Both the position numbers and the translations under genes were made by a program. From Thermocoleostomius sinensis A174 (lineage in GTDB: Bacteria > Cyanobacteriota > Cyanobacteriia > Elainellales > Elainellaceae), in the NCBI RefSeq assembly GCF_026802175.1, contig NZ_CP113797.1, positions 2,519,026 through 2,583,025 of the forward strand: a stretch of 64,000 nt of DNA, in the 5' to 3' direction. The notes under the pieces are model-generated. The model worked only from the letters and a program-made list of their open reading frames with translations, did no database searches and had not been told where the DNA came from. Positions within the stretch are counted from its first letter, which is position 1; the number at the start of each line of letters is the position of its first letter. Below, in pieces: positions 37,700-46,991 of the stretch.

Positions 37700-38180
37700 A
37701 GTTTCCCCTCTATGCCGTAGGAACCACCAACCCCTGCCCTTACAGGGATATTCCCCCGTGCAATTAATCTTTCAAAATCCAGAACTAGCCGTTAATCCGC
37801 GCTGGCGAGTGCGGCAAATTCTCCAGGAAGGACAGCCCCCCAACTCGACCTTACTAGAGGAGTTGGGCGTGTCTCCAACGTGGCTCGATCGCTATCCTCA
37901 TGAGTTAATCGGCGGCGAATTGCAACGGATTGCCGTGGCGCGGGTACTGAATCCTACCACTCAGTATCTAATTGCTGACGAGATGACCGCTATGTTAGAT
38001 GCCAACACTCAAGCGCTAATTTGGCATGCTGTTCTCGACTATATACGCACCCATCACATCGGCCTATTGGCAATTAGTCATGAATTTGCATTACTGAAAC
38101 GGGTGTGCGATCGCATCCACAAAATTGGACCTCCTCCTGTTCCCAATCCCCATCCCCACTCCCTAACCTCCAACCTTTAA
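37700..38180 (+). pseudogene. Oligopeptide/nickel-type ABC ATPase, 5'-truncated
   Basis: The frame reads QPLPLQGYSPVQLIFQNPEL, the Q-loop region of OppF/DppF-like ATPases, then the signature HELIGGELQRIAVAR (usually LSGGQ), Walker B LIADEMTAMLD and the switch His LLAISHEFALL. Upstream of about 37700 the frame becomes unrelated, and the Walker A domain (about 60 residues) is missing. The longest frame with an ATG starts at 37758. Without Walker A it cannot bind ATP normally. Its C-terminus runs 4 bp into the end of the convergent dehydrogenase gene. Confidence 0.75.
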
Positions 38181-39136
38181 TACCCAACCTGCCGATCTAC
38201 TACATTCTTCAACGGTTGACCTTGTCGATATCGCGTCAGGTTATCCAAAAATAACTCCACCAACCGCCGATCGTTTTGTGGTGAAAACCCGGAGCAGTGA
38301 GGCGAAATCACAACATTTGGCAACGACCAAAAGGAACTTTCTGCGGGTAATGGTTCAGTACTAAACGTATCCAATCCGGCTCCAGCAATCCATCCTTCTT
38401 TCAGTGCGGTCAAAAGGGCCGGTTCATTTACCACAGCTCCACGGGCAATATTGATGAAATAAGCCGTTGAGCGCATCGATCGAAACGCTGCTTCATCGAT
38501 CATGCCAATGGTATCTGTCGTTAAAGGAGTAGCTACAACCACATAGTCGGCTTCGGGTAAGACCGATCGCCATTCATCACGACCAACTACTCGTTCAAAT
38601 GCAGGAAGAGGATCTGGGCGGCTACGAGACCCCCAAACACGCATTCCAAAAGCACTCGCCCGATCGGCAATGGCTTGACCAATGCTACCTGCCCCGATAA
38701 TAAGTAACGTGGCATCTACAAGTTCTTGAAACGTGAATCCAATCTCCTGATGCCAATGACGTTGGGCTTGGCGCGTGCGCAGGGCCGGAAATTGCTTAGC
38801 TCGATTAAGAATCAGCATCATCACAAATTCGGCGATCGGAATGGCATAGACGCCAGCACTATTGGTAAGGATAATCTGGCGCTCTAAAAACTTGGTTGAT
38901 TTCAAAATGTGATCTACACCAGCACTAGGAGTATGTTGCCAGCGCAAATTGGGAGCCGCTTCTAGCACGCGATGCAGAACAGATTGCTTTAAATAAAAGC
39001 CATTAAAATAAATTTCCGCATCGGATGCGTCCCCACCTTTGAGGTTGCCGTCTGCATCAGCCCAAACAGCTTCTACATCGGCAGGCAAGCGCGGTTTGAG
39101 AAGATCAATAACGTCGATCGGTAGAATCAGTTTCAT
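38177..39136 (-). CDS. D-2-hydroxyacid dehydrogenase
   Basis: 319 residues, NAD(P)-dependent, cytoplasmic. The Rossmann motif is LLIIGAGSIGQAIADRA (144-160). The catalytic Arg is in INIARGAVVNEPAL (Arg232), Glu261 follows DTFST, and the catalytic His280 is in VVISPHCSGFSP. The family reduces 2-keto acids or oxidises D-2-hydroxy acids (glyoxylate/hydroxypyruvate reductase group). The physiological substrate cannot be given. The length is normal, and a poorly conserved N-terminus is usual. Confidence 0.9.
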   Translation of the reverse strand: MKLILPIDVIDLLKPRLPADVEAVWADADGNLKGGDASDAEIYFNGFYLKQSVLHRVLEAAPNLRWQHTPSAGVDHILKSTKFLERQIILTNSAGVYAIPIAEFVMMLILNRAKQFPALRTRQAQRHWHQEIGFTFQELVDATLLIIGAGSIGQAIADRASAFGMRVWGSRSRPDPLPAFERVVGRDEWRSVLPEADYVVVATPLTTDTIGMIDEAAFRSMRSTAYFINIARGAVVNEPALLTALKEGWIAGAGLDTFSTEPLPAESSFWSLPNVVISPHCSGFSPQNDRRLVELFLDNLTRYRQGQPLKNVVDRQVGY

Positions 39137-39456
39137 TGGATGGAAATAGGGGGTGGTAAGGAAACAGGGAATAGGGAATGGTAAGACTTAGGTCTCTATT
39201 ACGATTATCGATCACTTGGAATTAGATTGTTTTGCAGACGGTGATCAGCATTTGTCGCAACCACTGGTTGGCTGGATCTCGATTCGGTTAATTTATCTCA
39301 GAACCTCAAAATAAATCATGCTTTTGCTTCGATCGCAAAAATTCACAAATGCTTCAATAGATCGTTCAAAGTCTCTTAGTCAAAATTTTTCTGACTAATC
39401 CTGTCAACCAACGCTTTGCTGCCCAAAATCTGATGCCGCATTTATCAAGACAGGGG
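39137..39456. other. Intergenic region
   Basis: A 320-bp gap between the helicase stop and the dehydrogenase start. TTAGTCA and TGACTAA near 39377-39399 form a 7-bp inverted repeat around an A/T loop, a weak terminator candidate for the helicase gene. Nothing else is seen. Confidence 0.35.
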
Positions 39457-41772
39457 TCAAGGTTTGGGTTGATATGATTGTTTCCAATGTTCCAGTCCTG
39501 GGAAATCGCATTGCTGGTTCTGTTCATCGAGTTGTAAGGGTGCAATCTTCTGCCAGATGGCAATATGGGCCGGCTCCAATTTCATTAAAGTCAGTAATTG
39601 ATGATGATGCGCAGCCGCAAAAAAGGATTGTAAGGTATTTGCGATCGTTTGTTTGCGCTGCCAATCTACGTTCCACCATCGATCGAAATAGCGTTCCAAC
39701 CCCAAGGTCAGCATCGTTTGCAGAATGTCTACCGCTTCGCGAGCCTGCCAATTCGTCGGATCATGACTGAGACAGGTTTGTAGGCGGTTAATTTTTTCTA
39801 GAATATCAGTGGCGTTGGCTTCCTGAAGAAACTGAGATACAGGCTGTTCCTGGAGGAAATGCAGATGCAGTTCACGCTGCGATCGAGTCAAGGCCACATA
39901 AAGTAACCGTCGTTCTTCTTCCAGTTCTTCGTGGGTCAGTTTTTCACCAAACGGAATAATGCCCTGGTTGCAGTGCGGCACAATCACGATCGGCCATTCC
40001 AGCCCCTTCGATTGGTGAATCGTGGTCAACCGAATGCACTGACTAGGATTATGGGTATGGTGCTCGGACTGTTGCTCAAGCTGTACCAAATGTTGCAAGA
40101 ACTCTGACAACGTACCTTTGCCCCCGGCATAATTAATCAAGGCGTCGATGCCAGCCGCTTTACCCTGTCCAGTTTCCTTAAAACCACTATGATGGCGCAA
40201 ATAGTCGCAGTAGCCGAGGCTTGTATCCAGCGCTTTCAGTACCGTTTGAGCCAAGGCTGCTTGCGAAGCGGACACCAGCCATTGACTCAGCGTGGTAAGT
40301 TTATGAATCGTGCGACTCTGGGCTACCTCTGCTTGAATTAGCAGTAAAACCTGACTGAGTGGCAGGTGGCGATACAGCACCCAATTACGAATTTGTTCCT
40401 TGAGTTCTTTGCTGAGATATCGCAAAGGAGGAGTCAGTTTGACACGGTTCCACGCCTCCTCCCAAGCCATTACATCTAGCTTTGTAGCGGTTTGTTCCAA
40501 AGCTTGTTGGGCTTCAAATTGCGCTAGATGTGCAAATGCTAAGAAATTCAGTGTTTCTGGACGACGATAAAACGGAACCAGTTCACTGCCCCAATAGGGA
40601 ATTGTAGACTGAATCAAATGCTGTTCAATGTACGGAGTTTGGGCATAGACCCGCACCAACACAGCAATATCGCTGGGTTGTACTCCTGCTGCCAGAAACC
40701 CATTAACCTGTTTAGCAATGTTTTGACCCAGTTGTTCTGGTCCGATCGCTTGGTGAATTTGCGTGCGACCATCAAAGCCCTGAGTCAGGCTAAGAGCTTT
40801 ATTGTAGCGATTGCGGTTGTGGCAAATTACAGCATTGGCAAGGGCAATCTGCGAAGCTTGACAGCGAAAGTTATCCGTAATGGTGTATGTCACAGGACGA
40901 TAGCGATCGAACTCTTTAAGAATAAATCGAACTTCAGCCCCGCGCCATTCGTAAATTGTTTGATCATCATCACCCACCACCATATAGTTACCATGAGGGC
41001 GAATCAATAAATCCAAGATTGCGAACTGAGCACGATTGACATCCTGAAATTCATCGACAATCACACAGTCAAAGCGTTGTTGAAAAAAATGTAATAAATC
41101 TGGATACCGTACTAACAATTCCCAACCCGTCATCAACATATCATCAAAACTCAGCCAGCCGTGCTGATGACGAATTTCTTCAAACAGGCGATAGAGGTCA
41201 AGATACCAAGCAAGGGACGGCTCAACAGGTGGTTCAGCCGCTTGAGCAATGTAGCGATGAGGTGCATCGATCGGGAACCTGATCGGGGTCAAATCAGCAT
41301 AATGCAACTTGCCTTTGCAACCGCTTACATAGGACAAAAAATCTTCTTGATCGAGATCATCCAGTTCCTGTTTGAAGTAAACATTTTGCGCTCGGGCCTC
41401 GCGCAGGACTTGGCGATATAGTTGTTGATCAACTTGGGTTGGAGCGATCGGTTGTTGCACAATTGGTAGGTATCCGCGTGCTTGAGCTTGACGAATCACT
41501 TGGTAGCTCAGGCTGTGCAAAGTTTGGGGTTTAACAGAGCGGCATTCATCCCATTGATGTAACGCTGATTGCAAATCGTTGACCGTGCCTCGACTAAACG
41601 AAGCGGCGAGAATTCGCTCTGGAGCAAAAACGCCATTTTGAACTAAGCGATGAATGCGATGCACCATAGCTGTAGTTTTACCCGATCCAGCCACAGCAAA
41701 TACACGAGCCGCTCCTTCATCATGATGAACGATCGCTTGTTGTTCGTCTGTTAGACACACTCGTCGATTCAT
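39457..41772 (-). CDS. UvrD/PcrA-like superfamily 1 DNA helicase
   Basis: 771 residues. Motifs in order are Q motif LTDEQQAIV, Walker A VAGSGKTTAMVHRI (residues 27-40), motif Ia AASFSRGTVNDL, Walker B VIVDEFQDVNRAQ, motif III VVGDDDQTIYEWRGA, motif IV DNFRCQASQI, motif V LTTIHQSKGLEWPIVI and motif VI EEERRLLYVALTRSQREL. It is thus a complete 3'-5' helicase of the UvrD/Rep family. The C-terminal 150 residues are not similar to the UvrD tail and read like a cyanobacterial variant. It is likely to act in repair or replication restart. It is transcribed alone, away from the 79-residue gene. Confidence 0.9.
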   Translation of the reverse strand: MNRRVCLTDEQQAIVHHDEGAARVFAVAGSGKTTAMVHRIHRLVQNGVFAPERILAASFSRGTVNDLQSALHQWDECRSVKPQTLHSLSYQVIRQAQARGYLPIVQQPIAPTQVDQQLYRQVLREARAQNVYFKQELDDLDQEDFLSYVSGCKGKLHYADLTPIRFPIDAPHRYIAQAAEPPVEPSLAWYLDLYRLFEEIRHQHGWLSFDDMLMTGWELLVRYPDLLHFFQQRFDCVIVDEFQDVNRAQFAILDLLIRPHGNYMVVGDDDQTIYEWRGAEVRFILKEFDRYRPVTYTITDNFRCQASQIALANAVICHNRNRYNKALSLTQGFDGRTQIHQAIGPEQLGQNIAKQVNGFLAAGVQPSDIAVLVRVYAQTPYIEQHLIQSTIPYWGSELVPFYRRPETLNFLAFAHLAQFEAQQALEQTATKLDVMAWEEAWNRVKLTPPLRYLSKELKEQIRNWVLYRHLPLSQVLLLIQAEVAQSRTIHKLTTLSQWLVSASQAALAQTVLKALDTSLGYCDYLRHHSGFKETGQGKAAGIDALINYAGGKGTLSEFLQHLVQLEQQSEHHTHNPSQCIRLTTIHQSKGLEWPIVIVPHCNQGIIPFGEKLTHEELEEERRLLYVALTRSQRELHLHFLQEQPVSQFLQEANATDILEKINRLQTCLSHDPTNWQAREAVDILQTMLTLGLERYFDRWWNVDWQRKQTIANTLQSFFAAAHHHQLLTLMKLEPAHIAIWQKIAPLQLDEQNQQCDFPGLEHWKQSYQPKP

Positions 41773-41969
41773 TCCTGGAATTTTGCCAATGATTACAGGT
41801 CATCAAATGTAACACTATCAAGAATCGCTATGAACATGGTTGATTCAACTGGTTCTGTTTCTCTTGACCGATTGTGTTTTTGCAAAAGTAAATCTCTTGA
41901 TAGAGATCAAAGCGTCTCACGATCGCTACAACAAATAAGAGTACCCTATGCGGCAAGGACGTTTAACGA

Positions 41970-42209
41970 ATGACAGCAAATTCCCTATCAATTCCTCGCT
42001 TCTGCCGAGAACAACGAGTTTATTTCATCGGTGGAATTGGCACGATCAAACATCATCACCGCGAAGCTGGGTGCTGGACTTATCTAGTAGAAATGGAGAT
42101 GGGACCAGAACCAGATTTTGGTCGCATTGGTCATGAAACAACCATTCAACTGTTTGAAACGGATCTTATTCCACTATGTGAAAGCTGCAATTACGAATTA
42201 GCAGTATAA
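41970..42209 (+). CDS. Conserved small cyanobacterial protein of unknown function
   Basis: 79 residues starting MTANSLSIPRFCREQRVYFI. The pattern FCREQRVYFIGGIGTIKHHH, then GCWTYLVEMEMGPEPDFGRI and GHETTIQLFETDL resembles a small SH3-like or KOW-like cyanobacterial family I have seen but cannot name. Two C-terminal Cys (LCESCN) could bind metal. It is divergent from the helicase gene with a 197-bp gap that must hold both promoters. Confidence 0.6.
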   Translation: MTANSLSIPRFCREQRVYFIGGIGTIKHHHREAGCWTYLVEMEMGPEPDFGRIGHETTIQLFETDLIPLCESCNYELAV

Positions 42210-42485
42210 TACCGCCACAGTCGCAATTGGGATAGTAGCCATCGGGTTTATCGCTTGATGGTATCTGTCGCATCAGTAAATGATGACCAACCTTGATGTG
42301 AATAGTGGCGATCTGGATAGATGATTCAATGTACGAGTTGATGCAAGAATAAATATCTATCGCAGACACAAAGCTATTCGTCAATGGCTTCACAGTTAGC
42401 TAAATATAGAACCAAAGAAAATTCACAAATTTTTCATTAGACGACAATACTTTATCTAAAACATTGCTTCGCAATCTTCATTTGC

Positions 42486-43817
42486 CTACGAATCAGCTTC
42501 TCTCAAACGACGTTGCCACTCCTCATCAATTGCATCCGCTTGCTGCAATTCCTGTTCTGTTAAATCTCGCTCAGTTGTATACGCTAAATTCGCTTCATCA
42601 ATTACGGTAGTTGCTACAAACTGTCGCGCAAAGGCAATTTTTTGTTTCACCTCATCACCCGCCTGACTCAAAACGACGGCTCGCTCCTGCCGCTGCTGAT
42701 TACGAGCTTCGATCGCCCGATTCCGCCACTGAATCCAAAAATAGCGAACTAGAGGAATCGCTAAAAACGCAATGCCATAGGCGAGCAGAATCCAGTAGAT
42801 TCCTGAAACAAACGCGACTAAACCACCCAATTCAGCCGCGATCGCCCCATCGCCCAATAGCCGAGCCAGCACCAACGCACCAATTAAATTACCCCCCCCC
42901 AGCCCGATCGCGCCAATCACTTGACCACTACTGGCTTGGCTAAAGCGCCACGGTAACTCGCGCAAATAGGCAGCAACAGGTTGTGGTTTTCGCTGAGCAG
43001 CCGTAACTTGCAATTCTGGAAAATGATAGATGATCTGTCCGGTTGGGCTAACTTCAGGGCGTCCATTAAAGTGAGATAAGACTGGCAGCATAGCGTCGTC
43101 TTGATCCTGAAAGGTGCCCTGCTTAACTGTATCCAAGTAAGGCATAATTTGTTCTGCCACCGCGACGCCACCATTGTTACGAATGACTGTCGCGATTGTC
43201 TGCCAGCGGCGCTCTTCCAAATTGGCATTGGGGTTGCCGTCACCAAACAAGAAAGAGTAGATGCCTTCTAGAAAATTTAGGTTTGTTTCGGCTGATTGCC
43301 CTGGCGCACGACGGGTGGTGTATGATCTGCGTCGCCGCGAATTTGGAGTAAAGAACCAGTACCAATCGGGGCCAAACCAAAGCCACGGCATATAGCCGCC
43401 TCCGCCTCCCGAATGCCCTCTACTACCTGATCCCCCTCCGCTATCGCTGTCGCTAGCACTAAGAGCAATCATGATTGCAATAATGGCGATCGAAATCAGG
43501 ATAATGGAAGCAATCAGCAAAATGCCAAAGGAAATCCGAATGAGATAAAACAAAATGCCCCAAACTTTGCTCCAGGCTTCTTTGAACCGCAATTGCCAGT
43601 ACTTATTACGAAGAATCGTGCGAAAATTTTTGGGAAAGCGGTAAGCAATTTCCCCCGATTCAGCAACCTGAAGATGCCCGCCTGCCTCAGAGGCCAAGGC
43701 TAGCAAATCTCGTTCAGCAATCTTAATATCTAAACCCGCTTGTGAGGCAACATCCCCAATCGTGACGCGGTAATCAAGCGCTTCAACGGCTTTCAAAATA
43801 GCAGAGTTAGGAGCCAT
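42486..43817 (-). CDS. Conserved membrane protein of cyanobacteria, unknown function
   Basis: 443 residues. The N-terminal 80 residues look winged-helix-like (SAILKAVEALDYRVTIGDVA, IAYRFPKNFRTIL). A membrane helix (ILFYLIRISFGILLIASIIL) comes next, then a Ser/Gly-rich and aromatic linker (SDSDSGGGSGSRGHSGGGGG, PWLWFGPDWYWFFTP). A second winged-helix-like block follows (VAEQIMPYL, GQIIYHFPELQV), then two or three helices (LIGALVLARLLG, LGGLVAFVSGIYWILLAYGI) and a charged tail. Related proteins occur in cyanobacteria and, I believe, plant plastids. The role is unknown. Confidence 0.7.
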   Translation of the reverse strand: MAPNSAILKAVEALDYRVTIGDVASQAGLDIKIAERDLLALASEAGGHLQVAESGEIAYRFPKNFRTILRNKYWQLRFKEAWSKVWGILFYLIRISFGILLIASIILISIAIIAIMIALSASDSDSGGGSGSRGHSGGGGGYMPWLWFGPDWYWFFTPNSRRRRSYTTRRAPGQSAETNLNFLEGIYSFLFGDGNPNANLEERRWQTIATVIRNNGGVAVAEQIMPYLDTVKQGTFQDQDDAMLPVLSHFNGRPEVSPTGQIIYHFPELQVTAAQRKPQPVAAYLRELPWRFSQASSGQVIGAIGLGGGNLIGALVLARLLGDGAIAAELGGLVAFVSGIYWILLAYGIAFLAIPLVRYFWIQWRNRAIEARNQQRQERAVVLSQAGDEVKQKIAFARQFVATTVIDEANLAYTTERDLTEQELQQADAIDEEWQRRLREADS

Positions 43818-44036
43818 CGGTTTCTCCAGCGTGACTGTGGCGATATAACAGCGATATAACAGCGTTCTTTCCCCAGTATAGAAATTTGCGCCGGGCGCTG
43901 GTCATGATCAGGATTCTAGAATCAACGTTAAAGTGAGGAAGAATCACGTTCTCGCCTGTAATTCTGAGATAATTTAGAGTTGAATTACAAATTTAATTAA
44001 CCCGATCGCGATTTTGATTAACCAGGAGACACCGCT

Positions 44037-44558
44037 ATGCCCCGGTCACAGCGCAACGATAATTTTATTGATAAAACTTTTACAGTGATGGCAGACATTA
44101 TTTTGAAGGTGCTGCCAGCCAACCAAACGGCGAAAGAAGCCTTTGCCTATTATCGAGATGGCATGTCGGCGCAGTCCGATGGAGAATACGCCGAAGCCTT
44201 GGCTAACTATGAAGAAGCGCTGAAGCTTGAGGAAGACTCCTACGATCGCAGCTTCATTTTGTATAATATGGGATTAATTCACGCTAGCAATGGTGAGCAC
44301 GAACGGGCACTGGAACACTATCACCAAGCGCTGGAGTTGAACCCCAAAATGCCGCAAGCGTTGAATAATGTGGCAGTAATCTATCACTATTTAGCTGAAC
44401 AAGCTCAAGAGGCTGGTAATAGCGAAGAGGCCGATCGGCTATTTGACAAAGCCGCAGACTATTGGCAACGGGCCATTCGTCTTGCTCCCAACAACTACAT
44501 CGAGGCTCAAAACTGGCTCAAAACAACTGGGCGTGCAAACCTGGATGTTTATTTCTAA
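44037..44558 (+). CDS. ycf3: Photosystem I assembly protein Ycf3
   Basis: 173 residues, the normal length. The start [20 protein letters not shown] is characteristic of Ycf3. Three tetratricopeptide repeats follow: [40 protein letters not shown] and [20 protein letters not shown]. Ycf3 is a thylakoid-associated chaperone that helps assemble PsaA/PsaB into photosystem I. ATG 44037 follows a CAGGAGACACC ribosome binding site. gatC follows after 90 bp in the same direction. This gene fixes the organism as oxygenic photosynthetic. Confidence 0.96.
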   Translation: MPRSQRNDNFIDKTFTVMADIILKVLPANQTAKEAFAYYRDGMSAQSDGEYAEALANYEEALKLEEDSYDRSFILYNMGLIHASNGEHERALEHYHQALELNPKMPQALNNVAVIYHYLAEQAQEAGNSEEADRLFDKAADYWQRAIRLAPNNYIEAQNWLKTTGRANLDVYF

Positions 44559-44648
44559 GATGGCTCTCACACTTGTCTCCTCGGTTTCACGTTGCTTCAC
44601 GTCCGCTTCTGCGTTATTGTATATCGTTCTAGTTTTTTCAACTTCACT

Positions 44649-44954
44649 ATGATCGATCGCGAACAAGTTCGAAAAGTGGCGCATTTGGCCCGATTGGAAC
44701 TCACTCCTGACGAAGAGGAGATGTTTACTACTCAACTCAGCAGCATTCTGGAATATTTTGAACAACTGAGCGAATTAGACACCACCGACGTGCCGCCGAC
44801 AGCCCGCGCTATTGATGTTAGCAATGTCACTCGGGCTGACGCACTGCACCCCTATGCCGATCGCGAGTCGATTTTAGCAAGCGCCCCAGAGCGCGAAACC
44901 ACAATGGCGGGCGATTTTTTCAAAGTGCCTCAAATTATGGGGAGTGACGAATAA
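44649..44954 (+). CDS. gatC: Asp/Glu-tRNA amidotransferase subunit C
   Basis: 101 residues from ATG 44649 ([20 protein letters not shown]), the standard GatC opening. [20 protein letters not shown] and the ending [15 protein letters not shown] are also typical. GatC stabilises the GatA-GatB pair that converts Glu-tRNA(Gln) to Gln-tRNA(Gln), needed because cyanobacteria lack glutaminyl-tRNA synthetase. gatA and gatB are not next to it. It ends 8 bp from the convergent fraE stop. Confidence 0.95.
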   Translation: MIDREQVRKVAHLARLELTPDEEEMFTTQLSSILEYFEQLSELDTTDVPPTARAIDVSNVTRADALHPYADRESILASAPERETTMAGDFFKVPQIMGSDE

Positions 44955-44962
44955 AAGCTATC

Positions 44963-45742
44963 CTAAAACTGCCGACGCGAGAAAATTCCAACCGTCAAGG
45001 TCAGCAACAAGAGGGTGTAGAGCAGCCCGTAGCCAGCATGACTCAAAAGTTCGGCAGGAGGTGGCAACATCTCCATGCCATAAACTGCCTGGTTTTTGAG
45101 ATTTAACCGTGATAAATCAGGCAAGAGCAGAAACAGAACTTCTGTGATTTGGTGCAATTCAGCGTTATCAGTCAAAGCACCGATCGATAATAAGTCGCGA
45201 CTGAGGTGCCCGACGCAATAGATAGCGATTGTTAGCATGGTTGCCAACAGTGAACTGGTCAACACACCAAACAACAGAGCAACTGCCGCAACTAATGCTA
45301 GTTCCAGGATTTGAAACAGGGCAGATAAGAGGACACTGGCGATCGAAACTGGAATTTGCTTTGCTGTCAAAATGCCTATATAAATGGCTGTCATCGCCAG
45401 TACTAACACAGCCAATACGGCGGTGAGGCCCCAATGTTTGCCTACAATGAATTCACTGCGGCTAACAGGTTTTGCAATCATCGCATAGACGGTTCGCTTT
45501 TCAATTTCTCGGTTAACTAACCCAGTGCCGACAAAGGCAGCAACCGCCAAGCCCAGCACCCCGATCGCCGCCAGACCCACATCTAAAATCATTTGCTCTT
45601 CTGCACTGGCCGCCACTTCCGGCAGCAACGCGACTGCCACTACCATCACTGTCGCAAAGAAAACCAGTAGATATAACGCGCGATCGCGAATCACCTCGCG
45701 AAATACATTGGCAGCAATGACACGGGTGCGATTGAGGTTCAT
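44963..45742 (-). CDS. fraE: ABC-2 type permease, FraE-like septal junction protein
   Basis: 259 residues from ATG 45742 (MNLNRTRVIAANVFREVIRD); the longer frame to 45784 adds unrelated residues. Six membrane helices are visible (ALYLLVFFATVMVVAVALL, AAIGVLGLAVAAFVGTGLV, LTAVLAVLVLAMTAIYIGIL, SVLLSALFQILELALVAAVA, LATMLTIAIYCVGHL, LLYTLLLLTLTVGIFS). VNREIEKRTVYAMIAKPVSR is an ABC-2 motif. It follows the fraC- and fraD-like genes in the order known from Anabaena, where FraE is required for filament integrity. A 124-bp gap with a pyrimidine-rich tract separates it from fraD. No partner ATPase gene is adjacent. Confidence 0.82.
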   Translation of the reverse strand: MNLNRTRVIAANVFREVIRDRALYLLVFFATVMVVAVALLPEVAASAEEQMILDVGLAAIGVLGLAVAAFVGTGLVNREIEKRTVYAMIAKPVSRSEFIVGKHWGLTAVLAVLVLAMTAIYIGILTAKQIPVSIASVLLSALFQILELALVAAVALLFGVLTSSLLATMLTIAIYCVGHLSRDLLSIGALTDNAELHQITEVLFLLLPDLSRLNLKNQAVYGMEMLPPPAELLSHAGYGLLYTLLLLTLTVGIFSRRQF

Positions 45743-45866
45743 GGTGGTTGAGGGATAGGGAGTCGAGAGTGTAGAGTTGATCATTCCTCCGTTCCTTTTA
45801 TCTTTCCCCTTCTCTCCTTCCTGCTTTCATCCTTTGTTTTTCTGCTTTCTCTACTTACTTTCTTTA

Positions 45867-46991
45867 CTACTCAATAATGTCATCGGGGTTGCGTTGAGGG
45901 TCACGCCGCCTGAAGGGAGAGGTGACGGGGTTACAGTTCATCACGTAAGCAGAGCCGGAGCCAACGGGGGCGTTAGGAGCAACGGCGAGGGGCGATCGCT
46001 GGATATAGCAAACTTTATTCAAAATATAGCCTTCAGGACGAGAGCTAGGGCCACTCCACACAGCTTGCAATTCCAGCACATCATCGGGGGGCACCTCTCC
46101 GGGTATGGCGTCTCTGAAGGAGGCATTCAGTCGCCAAAACAAACTTTCTTGTGCTCGGGGAGCATCTTCATAGACGGTCTCGATCGCTTCAGCTTCAAAC
46201 CGTGCAATATCGGCTGGAATATCGCGTAACCGTCGCTGTACATCAATCCACGATCGACCGTTGAGATCCTGTCGAATCAGTTCTTCGGTAGTGTCTAGTA
46301 AGTCGATGCCACGAGAGTCGGGCGAATCATCAAAATCGAGATCGGGACCAACGCGGACAACGAAGGCACTGTTGCTGAAGTCATCGCCTCGCACTGTTGG
46401 ATAGCGCGCCAGCAGGTTTTGCAGCAAGAAATGAAACTGAAACCAACAGCTAAACAGAAACCCCAAGAGCGTTAAAATCACCAGATCTTGCCGAACTTCA
46501 GCGTCTTTGGGAACTCGCAGTAGTGGTTCTAGCCCAGGATTGAGGATGCGCGGCAACCAGGCCACACCCACCGAAATAATCGGCCAACTGACTAAAGCCG
46601 TTGGAATATCGCGGATGAATAAACGATTGCTAAGCAGCGCCAGACAGATCAAGGCACCGGTAATCCAAGGACCAATGTTGATTTTTAGCTTTAAACCTGG
46701 AACTTGTGGTTTTTTCTTGTCATCTTTGTCGTCTAGGAAGAACCAATCTACACCAATGATTAGAAAAAACCAAGCATATAGTGTCACGAATTGGCGCAGC
46801 ATGGGCGATCGAATCAAGAACTGCACCAGCCAGCCCAGCAAACTAAGGGATAAAGCGACCTGCCATGAGAACCAGCGAATCGATTGAATACTCTTAATTT
46901 GCTCGTTGCCACGTTTAGAAAGGCTAGATAGCCAGGTAGCCAGCAGGTCGATGAAAAAAAGTTTTTTGAGAAAATTGAAGAAACCTTTCAC
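45867..46991 (-). CDS. fraD: FraD-like septal junction membrane protein
   Basis: 374 residues from GTG 46991, whose GTGA overlaps the fraC stop codon TGA, a sign of translational coupling; the ATG at 47060 would overlap fraC by 73 bp. Five membrane helices lie in residues 30-200 (FSWQVALSLSLLGWLVQFLI, FVTLYAWFFLIIGVDWFFL, IGPWITGALICLALL, LVSWPIISVGVAWLP, LVILTLLGFLFSCWFQF). A periplasmic domain of about 170 residues follows (NSAFVVRVGPDLDFDDSPDS..YILNKVCYIQRS). The topology and place after fraC match FraD (DUF5357), a component of cell-cell channels in filamentous cyanobacteria. Confidence 0.82.
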   Translation of the reverse strand: MKGFFNFLKKLFFIDLLATWLSSLSKRGNEQIKSIQSIRWFSWQVALSLSLLGWLVQFLIRSPMLRQFVTLYAWFFLIIGVDWFFLDDKDDKKKPQVPGLKLKINIGPWITGALICLALLSNRLFIRDIPTALVSWPIISVGVAWLPRILNPGLEPLLRVPKDAEVRQDLVILTLLGFLFSCWFQFHFLLQNLLARYPTVRGDDFSNSAFVVRVGPDLDFDDSPDSRGIDLLDTTEELIRQDLNGRSWIDVQRRLRDIPADIARFEAEAIETVYEDAPRAQESLFWRLNASFRDAIPGEVPPDDVLELQAVWSGPSSRPEGYILNKVCYIQRSPLAVAPNAPVGSGSAYVMNCNPVTSPFRRRDPQRNPDDIIE

